Shown: in pieces, positions 52,142-59,598 of the stretch
Layout: every line of letters starts with the position of its first letter
Numbering within the stretch: position 1 is the first letter of the stretch
Assembly: GCF_003384725.1 (NCBI RefSeq)
Contig: NZ_QNVV01000014.1
Coordinates: 56,086 to 120,085 of the forward strand
Direction: 5' to 3'
DNA: 64,000 nt
DNA from: Chryseobacterium pennipullorum
GTDB lineage: Bacteria > Bacteroidota > Bacteroidia > Flavobacteriales > Weeksellaceae
Notes under the pieces: model-generated
Told to the model about the DNA's origin: nothing
The model's database searches: none
Seen by the model: the letters and a program-made list of their open reading frames with translations, nothing else
Translations under genes and position numbers: made by a program

Positions 52142-52242
52142 AAAATTTGTGAATTTGGTTTATTTCAATAACAAACGCATCAATTTCTATTCCAATTTTA
52201 AGAAAATTTTAACAGAACGTAGTACATGCTAAGCTCCACAAC

Positions 52243-53028
52243 TTATTTCGGGTTCAATCGCAGTCTTTGTATAAAGAGCGGTACTGTTTCCTCCATTCTC
52301 AGCATGACCCCGGATAAATTTCTGGCTCTGACGTAGGTACGCACCTGAGGTTTTGCAGAAAAGGAAAATTCTATAAACTCTCCGATACGGTCTGCAGGAA
52401 TTCCCGCTTTTATAAAATAGTCATCCGGAATCCTGCTTCTTACCCAGGTAATATGCTCCTGAAGATCATCATACCGGTATTGTCTTTTCTGTTTTCTGGC
52501 TTTACCACTGATCAGATCATACATGCCCTGAACATTGAGATTTCCCAGAAGAATCGGTAAAAGTACGCTTTTCACCTCTGCCGGTTTCTCTCTCATCTTA
52601 CCAACGGGTTGTGGCAAACCAACAGCCTGCCTCACCTGTTCGCCTTTATCTACCCTGGCCACGATCCTGGAATCCTGTTCCAGATCTCCCGTAAGTTTTT
52701 TGACAATCTTTACTTCACCAACATCTTTGGGAATCTGAAAGAGGGTAATGCGCAGCTCAGAATTGATACCGTCTGTAAGAACTTTTCTGGAGGCCCTTTT
52801 AAAATCCTCCTTTACAAATCTCAATTCGTCATTGGAAAATGCATCAATAGAAAACACTCCCTGTGAATTGGAAAATACTTTTTTATCAGAAGACATATTG
52901 ATAATAAGAACTCCACCTAGTTCTTCACCACTATCATCCGTTACTCTTCCAGTCACAGTCTGTTGGGAAAACAAGCTGCCTGTTATACAAAGAAGTATCA
53001 AACCTGTGATTTTCCTTAGATCATTCAT
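52243..53028 (-). CDS. Secreted carboxypeptidase-regulatory-like protein (paralogue 2)
   Basis: A 261-aa protein with a signal peptide (to about residue 22). Residues 23-100 form a carboxypeptidase-regulatory-like beta-sandwich (QTVTGRVTDDSGEELGGVLI; NSQGVFSIDAFSNDELRFVK). The rest is basic and unassigned. It follows its paralogue with a 5-bp gap, so the two are co-transcribed and probably arose by tandem duplication. Confidence 0.8.
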   Translation of the reverse strand: MNDLRKITGLILLCITGSLFSQQTVTGRVTDDSGEELGGVLIINMSSDKKVFSNSQGVFSIDAFSNDELRFVKEDFKRASRKVLTDGINSELRITLFQIPKDVGEVKIVKKLTGDLEQDSRIVARVDKGEQVRQAVGLPQPVGKMREKPAEVKSVLLPILLGNLNVQGMYDLISGKARKQKRQYRYDDLQEHITWVRSRIPDDYFIKAGIPADRIGEFIEFSFSAKPQVRTYVRARNLSGVMLRMEETVPLFIQRLRLNPK

Positions 53029-53033
53029 GTTGA

Positions 53034-53780
53034 TTATCTTTGGGTTTGTGGAGCGCGGTAAGAAGATATTCTCGTCAGTACAAACCGTTGAAACCTATAA
53101 AGATCAGCATCGCTGCAGTAACCGTATTTAAGAATCTTTTTTCTCTCAAAGCCGCCCGCTAAAACATAAAAGATAAAATGATCAATCTGTGGTTTTTCTA
53201 TTTTAAGATCGGTAAAATAACTTTCTCCCAAACTTGCTTTGACGTAGTTCATCAGATCTATATCATCCCATTTATTTTTTACGCTCCCGATAACAAATCC
53301 CTCGCCCTTTGGCTGTACAAACTCACCCGGCTTTGCTGCCAATATCCTTGGATCTGTTTTCTTTATTAAATAGCGGTCGATATCGGCGATCAGTTTTTCA
53401 ACTTTTTTAGGTTTGTTGTAGCTCTTTGAATCTATTTTAAGGTTGCCGGTAAGTCCCTGTTTCACTTCTACTTCAGGAATTTGAATAGTCATCCGCGCGA
53501 GGCTTACCTCCATAGGAGACTGTATATCTATCTCAGAAACTTTTTTGTTCAGCCGTTCATGACCAGCTTTTACAAATCTTAATTCATCCCCTACCCGTCC
53601 GGATATCATAAAATGTCCATCACTGTTTGAAACTACCATTTCATCCGTTCTGATATTGATGACATTGACGTCAGTAATTTCATGGCCTTCTTCAGCAGTT
53701 ATTGTACCAAAAATATAACTTTGAGCATGGGTATGTATACAGATAATGAGGGATAAAAGAAAGAATAGTTTAAGTTTCAC
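53034..53780 (-). CDS. Secreted carboxypeptidase-regulatory-like protein (paralogue 1)
   Basis: A 248-aa protein with a signal peptide (1-19) and the same N-terminal domain (SYIFGTITAEEGHEITDVNV; NSDGHFMISGRVGDELRFVK). Shared phrases with the next gene (GDELRFVK versus NDELRFVK; VKQGLTGNLKIDS versus VKKLTGDLEQDS) support duplication. The start codon is GTG (53778-53780). Function unknown. Confidence 0.8.
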   Translation of the reverse strand: MKLKLFFLLSLIICIHTHAQSYIFGTITAEEGHEITDVNVINIRTDEMVVSNSDGHFMISGRVGDELRFVKAGHERLNKKVSEIDIQSPMEVSLARMTIQIPEVEVKQGLTGNLKIDSKSYNKPKKVEKLIADIDRYLIKKTDPRILAAKPGEFVQPKGEGFVIGSVKNKWDDIDLMNYVKASLGESYFTDLKIEKPQIDHFIFYVLAGGFERKKILKYGYCSDADLYRFQRFVLTRISSYRAPQTQR

Positions 53781-53798
53781 AGGCTATTTTTAATACAG

Positions 53799-53806
53799 CA
53801 AAGCTA
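53799..53806 (-). promoter_or_regulatory. Promoter -7 box of the paralogue pair
   Basis: Minus-strand TAGCTTTG, exact TAnnTTTG, 18 nt before the GTG start codon. Confidence 0.4.
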
Positions 53807-53963
53807 AAATTATTTTTAATGTATACCATAAGTTTAACCACAGTTAACGCGTTTTAGCATTTCTTTTTAGTTTTTGCTTATGAAACTGTTAAATAGCCAG
53901 ACCGAATTGTTAAAGTTTCTTTGAAATTTTACCTAACTTGCAGTCTCAATTCTCCTTTACACA

Positions 53964-56900
53964 ATGCAAAATTCTTATACAGTCATCAATGCTTCTGCAG
54001 GATCCGGGAAAACCTATGCCCTGGTTCAGAGACTTTTGATGATCTGTCTCCGCTATCCTAATCAGCAGCAGTCGATCAGGAATATCCTGGCACTGACTTT
54101 TACCAATAAAGCGGCTAATGAGATGAAGGAAAGGATTCTGTCCTGGCTGGGAGATTTCTCTGCCGCAAATTTTGCGGAGAATGCGGACCTCAAAAATATA
54201 CAGAAGGCGTTTGAAGAGCAAGGTCTTAAAATTACAATTGACGAACTTCACCACCGTTCTAAAAAACTGCTGGACTATGTCCTGCATAATTATTCTACTC
54301 TTAATATCGGAACGATTGACCGTTTCAATTCCAGACTGGTAAGAAGTTTTTCTTACGAATTGGGGCTGGCTAAAAATTTTAATCTTGAGATTGAAGCTGA
54401 ACCTTTCTTGATAGAGGCTGTTGATAAAATGCTGGATCAGATTGGCGAGAATGAGACAATTTCCAATTCTTTTATGGATTATGTGGATTACAGTCTGGAA
54501 AACAATGAGAGGATCAATCTCAATAAGAACCTCTATGATTCGGCAAAAGAATTTGTAAAGGATATCCACTACGAACATCTGAAAAGCAATAAAAGCTTTG
54601 ATGATAAAAATTATGATGATATAAAAAATACACTCCGGAAAGAGATTGTTCTCAATAAAAAACAATCTGCGGAGCTTGCGGCACAGTCTATCGATTTATT
54701 TAAATCCAGAAATATAGATATTGAGGACTTTGCCCAGGGGAAAAACGGGATCGGCGGATTCTTTACGAAGGTAATTGATTTTTACCAGAAGAAAAGAACG
54801 GGCTTCCCCTTTCCGACCACTCAGGAAGAATCTGTCATCAACAATTACAGGAAAGGAGCTTCTTCAAAGTCAAAACATAAGGAGGCCGAAATCTTCGAAG
54901 TTCTTGATCAGCTTCTTGACAATAGAATGCGGCTTATCCTTTTGTATATAGAGACTCAGAAGAAGGAGAAGATTTTATCCGCTCTTCTGCCCCTAAAAGT
55001 GAATAAAGATATCCAGGACGAGCTTAGAAAGATTGAAGAAGAAAATGATCTGGTCCTCCTTTCAAAGTTTAATATTCTGATCAATGAAAACCTAAAGGAT
55101 GAGCCTTCTGCGTTTATTTATGAAAAAGTAGGCTCACAGTTTCAGCACTATTTCTTTGATGAATTTCAGGATACGTCCGAGCTACAGTGGCAGAATTTTG
55201 TTCCGCTGCGGGATCACAGCGTCTCAACGGAGTATACATCATTTACTCTTGTAGGCGATCCTAAGCAAAGTATATACAGGTTCCGTGGTGGAGAAAGTAA
55301 ACTGATGCTGGATATCATCAACAAAAAGGAATTTTCTCCCAAGGAGGCTGATCTGCTCGTTTTGAAGGATAACTGGAGAAGTGCCCGCAATATTGTACAA
55401 TTTAATAATGAGTTGTACCGCTATCATTCCGAATACCTTGAAGAAGAACATAAGAATATCTTTGGAACAGATGCTGAACAAAGTCCAAAATCACAATTTG
55501 AGGGTCGTGTTAAAGTAAACCTCATTGAAAATCTTACTAATGAAGATTTCTATACTGATACTTCAGATAGGATGCGGAAAGATATTCAGGAGTGTCTGGA
55601 TAACGGATTCTCTTTTTCAGATATTACGATCTTATGCCGTGGAAATTTTGATATTTTCAGCTATTCTCAAAAACTGGGAAACCTGAAAGTGACGTACCGT
55701 GGTGAAGAAACCAATATTAAAACCATTTCCGATAAGGGTCTTACCCTTGAATTGTCCAGCACTCTCAAAGCTGTTATTGAGTTTTTACGCTGGGAGATCA
55801 ATCCTAAGAACAAGCATTGCCTCATTATGATGATGTATCACCTGAATACACTTGGGAAAGTTCATATGGCAGATTTCACTTTGGAAATGAAAGAAATACT
55901 GGATATTGAAAATCATGAAGAAATACTTCAGTTTATCCAGCAGAAATATTCACTGCAGCTAAAGCAGGATAATTTCCCCAGGTTTAATCTGTATAACTTT
56001 ATCGAATATTACATCAATGAATTTTCCGTTGAAAACAAGGAAACAGATTTTTTACTGAACTTTCTTGAAATGCTTTTCAACTTTACCCAGAATGCCGGTG
56101 CCAGCACCAAAGAATTTTTGAAATATTGGGATGAAGAAGCCTCCTCTTATACCATTCAGGCTTCAGAAAATATTGATGCCATCCAGATCATGACCATCCA
56201 TAAGTCTAAAGGACTGGAGTTTCCTATTGTTTTTATTCCAATGATCAATAAAAACCGGGATAGTGAATTTACCAACTGGTTTGAAACCAATGAGAGTGAC
56301 GTGCTCAAATCTGTGAACATCAATCAGTTCAGCAAAAATCTCGAGGTCTATGATGAACAGATTCAGATCTTCAACAAAAAAAACTCTTATAAAAACCAGA
56401 TTGACAGGCTGTGTCTGCAGTATGTGGCTACGACAAGACCTGTAGAACAATTGTTCTTTTATCTTCAGAAAGCGAACAAAACATCTAATAATCTTGAACT
56501 TTTAGAATTTATTCAAACGAAAAATTCTGAGAATGCCGACGAGTTTGATCTCTATAAAGTGTCCCCTGAGACACTGAAGAAATATTCGAAGACAAAAAGT
56601 TCTTCTTTTAAGACCCAGAATATTCAGAATCTGAAGAATGTGAATGAGAAAAATACTTCCATAAAGATTGCAACACCTTCAAAAAACTATCAGGTACGGA
56701 ACGAAAAAGTGAGAATCGGGCTTTTTGTTCATGAACTTTTATCTAAGATCAATACTGAAAAAGATATTGCCAAAGTATTGGAAGGTTATGCAATGGAAGG
56801 CCAGATCACGCTGGAGGAAAAGGATGAGATTCAAATCACATTACAGGAAATCATTAGAACCTATGCCGAGTTCTTTGATGAAAAATGGGAAGTGATCAAT

Positions 56901-57104
56901 GAAAAAGACATTATGATCTCTGAAAATGGAGAAAGTCACATTTCAAGACCTGACCGGATCTTAAAGAGTGAAGCAGGCTATATTATTGTTGATTTTAAAA
57001 CAGGTGAGCAGAAAAGTAAGGATGAAGAACAGATAGAGGGATATAAAAGGATTCTGGAAAGCCTCGGGCGGAAGGTCTTAAAAACCCAAATTATCTATCT
57101 GTAA
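53964..57104 (+). CDS. AddA-like UvrD helicase-nuclease
   Basis: A 1046-aa enzyme of the double-strand-break repair class. Helicase motifs: Walker A NASAGSGKT (9-17), LALTFTNKAANEMKERI, FFDEFQDTSELQWQNF, VGDPKQSIYRFRGG, TIHKSKGLEFPIVFIP, and YVATTRPVEQLFFY. The C-terminus has a PD-(D/E)XK nuclease: ISRPDRILKSEAGYIIVDFK and EEQIEGYKRILESLG. The partner AddB-like gene is not in the window. It processes broken DNA ends for RecA. Full length, single gene with a strong terminator. Confidence 0.9.
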   Translation: MQNSYTVINASAGSGKTYALVQRLLMICLRYPNQQQSIRNILALTFTNKAANEMKERILSWLGDFSAANFAENADLKNIQKAFEEQGLKITIDELHHRSKKLLDYVLHNYSTLNIGTIDRFNSRLVRSFSYELGLAKNFNLEIEAEPFLIEAVDKMLDQIGENETISNSFMDYVDYSLENNERINLNKNLYDSAKEFVKDIHYEHLKSNKSFDDKNYDDIKNTLRKEIVLNKKQSAELAAQSIDLFKSRNIDIEDFAQGKNGIGGFFTKVIDFYQKKRTGFPFPTTQEESVINNYRKGASSKSKHKEAEIFEVLDQLLDNRMRLILLYIETQKKEKILSALLPLKVNKDIQDELRKIEEENDLVLLSKFNILINENLKDEPSAFIYEKVGSQFQHYFFDEFQDTSELQWQNFVPLRDHSVSTEYTSFTLVGDPKQSIYRFRGGESKLMLDIINKKEFSPKEADLLVLKDNWRSARNIVQFNNELYRYHSEYLEEEHKNIFGTDAEQSPKSQFEGRVKVNLIENLTNEDFYTDTSDRMRKDIQECLDNGFSFSDITILCRGNFDIFSYSQKLGNLKVTYRGEETNIKTISDKGLTLELSSTLKAVIEFLRWEINPKNKHCLIMMMYHLNTLGKVHMADFTLEMKEILDIENHEEILQFIQQKYSLQLKQDNFPRFNLYNFIEYYINEFSVENKETDFLLNFLEMLFNFTQNAGASTKEFLKYWDEEASSYTIQASENIDAIQIMTIHKSKGLEFPIVFIPMINKNRDSEFTNWFETNESDVLKSVNINQFSKNLEVYDEQIQIFNKKNSYKNQIDRLCLQYVATTRPVEQLFFYLQKANKTSNNLELLEFIQTKNSENADEFDLYKVSPETLKKYSKTKSSSFKTQNIQNLKNVNEKNTSIKIATPSKNYQVRNEKVRIGLFVHELLSKINTEKDIAKVLEGYAMEGQITLEEKDEIQITLQEIIRTYAEFFDEKWEVINEKDIMISENGESHISRPDRILKSEAGYIIVDFKTGEQKSKDEEQIEGYKRILESLGRKVLKTQIIYL

Positions 57105-57138
57105 TTCCAGGGGTGCTATCTATATTGTCTAAAAAACA

Positions 57139-57170
57139 AAACCCGTCATTCTATGGAATGACGGGTTTAT
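57139..57170. terminator. Terminator between the helicase-nuclease and ferritin genes
   Basis: Arms AAACCCGTCATTC (57139-57151) and GAATGACGGGTTT (57156-57168), 4-nt loop. Serves both convergent genes. Confidence 0.88.
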
Positions 57171-57188
57171 ATTTGAATAATTTCAATG

Positions 57189-57698
57189 CTAAGCAGTTGC
57201 GTCCGGAGTAAATACCCTTTGAGACAATTCCTGGTCAAAAAGATATAGTGCAGATGGATTATCGCACACCATTTTGATTTTTGTCACATATTGAGAAGCG
57301 CTTGCTTCTTCTTCTACCTGTTCGTTGATGAACCACTGCAGGAAAGAAGTCGTTGCAAAATCCCCTTCCTCATTCGCATTTTTCACAATATTGAAAATAC
57401 TTTTAGTTACGATTTTCTCATGTGCCAATGCTTTCTCAAAAATATCCGTTGCGTTCTCGAACTCATGTGGAGGTTTTGCAATTTCTCCGATGATGATTTC
57501 CCCGCCTACGTCATTCAGATAATCAAACATTTTATCAGCATGCATCAATTCTTCCTTGCTTTGTACTCTGAAGTAATTGGCAATTCCATCAAGATCTTTT
57601 CCGGAAAACCATGCAGACATTGAAAGATAATATTGAGCGGCGTATTGTTCGTGGGCAATTTGTTCGTTAATTAATTTTGCAATTTTTTCGCTAACCAT
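57189..57698 (-). CDS. ftnA: Ferritin (FtnA-type)
   Basis: A 169-aa non-haem ferritin. Ferroxidase residues Glu17, Tyr24, Glu50, His53, Glu94, Gln127 and Glu130 fall at exactly the E. coli FtnA positions. It stores iron as ferric mineral in a 24-mer. The start is MVSEKIAKLI (ATG 57696-57698). The upstream ORF extension is excluded because the promoter lies within it. Confidence 0.95.
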   Translation of the reverse strand: MVSEKIAKLINEQIAHEQYAAQYYLSMSAWFSGKDLDGIANYFRVQSKEELMHADKMFDYLNDVGGEIIIGEIAKPPHEFENATDIFEKALAHEKIVTKSIFNIVKNANEEGDFATTSFLQWFINEQVEEEASASQYVTKIKMVCDNPSALYLFDQELSQRVFTPDATA

Positions 57699-57716
57699 AT
57701 GTATTAAATTTACAGT

Positions 57717-57747
57717 CAAAAATAGTGAATAAATGCCCGAAATCAAA
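57717..57747 (-). promoter_or_regulatory. Ferritin promoter
   Basis: Minus strand: TTTG (57744-57747), 19 nt, TATTTTTG (57717-57724). Both boxes and spacing match the flavobacterial consensus exactly. Confidence 0.7.
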
Positions 57748-57825
57748 AGTTTTACATAAAATTAATATAAAAAGGATGGAAATCAATCCACCCTTTACAC
57801 ATTAAAAAATCAAAATTACAAATTG

Positions 57826-58269
57826 TTATTTTACTTCCGGAGCGGCAGTATTCATAGGCTTTTTCATTTTTCTATCTTTCATTGCCATGCGTTTCTTTTC
57901 CATTTTTTCCTTCCTGTCAGCCTGCCATTTATCATATTGTTCAGGAGTCAGGATCTTTTTCATATCAGTTTCCATTTGAGCTCTTTTGGCCTTTCTATCT
58001 TCCAGTTTTGCCTGGTGTGCTTCTTTATTTTTTGCAAACTCAGCTTTCATCTCAGATTTTTTCTTTTCGTGAAGTGCTTTGATCTGGGCTATCTGGGACG
58101 GGTTCAGATTAAGGTCCTTTTGCATCTTGGCTAAATGTTCCTGCTCTCTCTGCTGCATTTTTTGCTGCATTTCCGCTCTTCTTGCTTCTTTGTCCTGTGG
58201 AGTCGTCTGTTGAGCCATTGCGAAACTTCCCATTCCGATAAATGCTATTGCTAAAACTAATTTTTTCAT
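57826..58269 (-). CDS. Spy/CpxP-like periplasmic protein
   Basis: A 147-aa protein with a signal peptide (1-19) and a highly charged, Met/Lys/Gln-rich helical body. Two LTxxQ-type motifs are seen: LNPSQIAQI and LTPEQYDKW. Members of this family bind unfolded periplasmic proteins or metals during envelope stress. Alternative: a DUF4890 protein of the same type. Monocistronic. Confidence 0.8.
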   Translation of the reverse strand: MKKLVLAIAFIGMGSFAMAQQTTPQDKEARRAEMQQKMQQREQEHLAKMQKDLNLNPSQIAQIKALHEKKKSEMKAEFAKNKEAHQAKLEDRKAKRAQMETDMKKILTPEQYDKWQADRKEKMEKKRMAMKDRKMKKPMNTAAPEVK

Positions 58270-58385
58270 GTTTTTAAATTTAATTAATTGTTATATACCT
58301 TTTGGATAATTAATTAAAACACAAGTTAAATTAACATATTCATAAATAATGTTAAAGTTTTAACAAAATATTTTTAATAAATAAT

Positions 58386-58415
58386 AAAAAAAGAGCAGAT
58401 TATAAAAACCTGCCC
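58386..58415 (-). terminator. Terminator of the GGFR-repeat protein gene
   Basis: On the minus strand GGGCAG pairs with CTGCTC (one G-U wobble) around a 10-nt loop and is followed by a T7 run. Confidence 0.55.
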
Positions 58416-58445
58416 TTCACACCACTTAAATATAATATATGAAAA

Positions 58446-59459
58446 TTAATTCTTTACCAAGCTGCTTCTGAATCCGCCGCTATTGTTTTGATTTTGCCGG
58501 CTTGGAGCCGTTTTTTCGGATTTTTCACGGAAGCCATTGCTGTCTCCTCTGAATCCGCCACTATTTTCTCTGGGTGGAGTATTTTCTCTTCTCCCTTCAT
58601 TATTTCCCCTGAATCCACCACTGTTTCCTTTTGGCTGAGGTCTTTCTCTCCTCACTTCATTGTTTTCTCTAAATCCGCCACTGTTTCTAAAGCCTCCTCT
58701 GTTATTATCAGAGTTGTCACGAAAGCCTCCTGTATTGTTTCTTACTCCATTATTACCGCCTCTAAATCCAGAATTATCATTTCGGCCTGTATTGTCACGG
58801 AAGCCTCCGGAATTGTTACCGTCTCTCACTGAACCACGGAATCCATTATCTCTTCTTATAATATTAAAAGTAGGATTGTCTGCTCTTCTGAATCTTGCCC
58901 GGTCTACTCTGTAAATATTGATATTAATATTCCTGTATCTTGGCATTACCCTATATCTTGGAACATAATGTGTTCTCCGGTAATTCTGGAAATACACAAC
59001 AGGGCTAGCTCCTCTGTAATAGTTATTCTGAAAAACAACAAACACCCTTGGTCCCAATATTCTTTCCAGAGCATAGAATCTGTCATAATACCATCGGTCC
59101 GGATTGTAGCGATAGAAATTATTCCAGGCTGAAAAACCTGCATACAGATTGTTCAATCTCATAATCTGATCTACCTGCCAGCGGTTTAATCTGTTTTGTG
59201 CAAAAAAACCATTCCAGTCAATAGATACAATACTATTTCTATAGTCATTGTAATAGCTTTGATAATAATCGCCTGGATAATAATCCTGAGGATAATTGTA
59301 ATAATAATCGTCAGGAAAATAATTTCTGTCATCTTCATCGCCATAATAGCCGTTTCCATTCTGATAATAACCATCGTCTCCCCAACCATTATTCGGATAC
59401 TGCTGAGCCGACGTCAAAACGCCCAGCCCAAAAGCTAATCCCAAAAATATTTTTTTCAT
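58446..59459 (-). CDS. Secreted Tyr/Asn/Arg-rich protein with GGFR repeats
   Basis: A 337-aa protein with a signal peptide (1-18). Residues 20-75 are rich in Tyr, Asp and Asn (DYYYNYPQDYYPGDYYQSYY). The middle (80-190) is a compact aromatic domain (NRWQVDQIMRLNNLYAGFSA; GPRVFVVFQNNYYRG). The C-terminal 130 residues hold seven GGFR units (NSGGFRD, TGGFRDN, RGGFRNS and variants) plus several single-G forms. Composition resembles RNA- or polyanion-binding RGG segments, but it is exported. Function unknown; no sorting domain. Confidence 0.75.
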   Translation of the reverse strand: MKKIFLGLAFGLGVLTSAQQYPNNGWGDDGYYQNGNGYYGDEDDRNYFPDDYYYNYPQDYYPGDYYQSYYNDYRNSIVSIDWNGFFAQNRLNRWQVDQIMRLNNLYAGFSAWNNFYRYNPDRWYYDRFYALERILGPRVFVVFQNNYYRGASPVVYFQNYRRTHYVPRYRVMPRYRNININIYRVDRARFRRADNPTFNIIRRDNGFRGSVRDGNNSGGFRDNTGRNDNSGFRGGNNGVRNNTGGFRDNSDNNRGGFRNSGGFRENNEVRRERPQPKGNSGGFRGNNEGRRENTPPRENSGGFRGDSNGFREKSEKTAPSRQNQNNSGGFRSSLVKN

Positions 59460-59527
59460 CTCTATAGTCGTTAATTGGTTAGTATATAGCAGAATATCTC
59501 AATTCTATCTTTTTGATGCAAATAAAA

Positions 59528-59561
59528 AAAAGAAGTTAAATGCTTTGCTTCAACTTCTTTT
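59528..59561 (-). terminator. Terminator of malQ
   Basis: Arms AAGAAGTT (59530-59537) and AACTTCTT (59552-59559) with flanking A/T; the minus strand continues with a T8 run. Confidence 0.7.
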
Positions 59562-59598
59562 AAATTATTTATAAATGACTGATAATCAATTGTAAAAT

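Noticed and set aside
53946..54665. A 239-aa minus-strand ORF opposite the helicase gene
   Set aside because: It overlaps the Walker A region of a clear helicase and has no domain or signal of its own.
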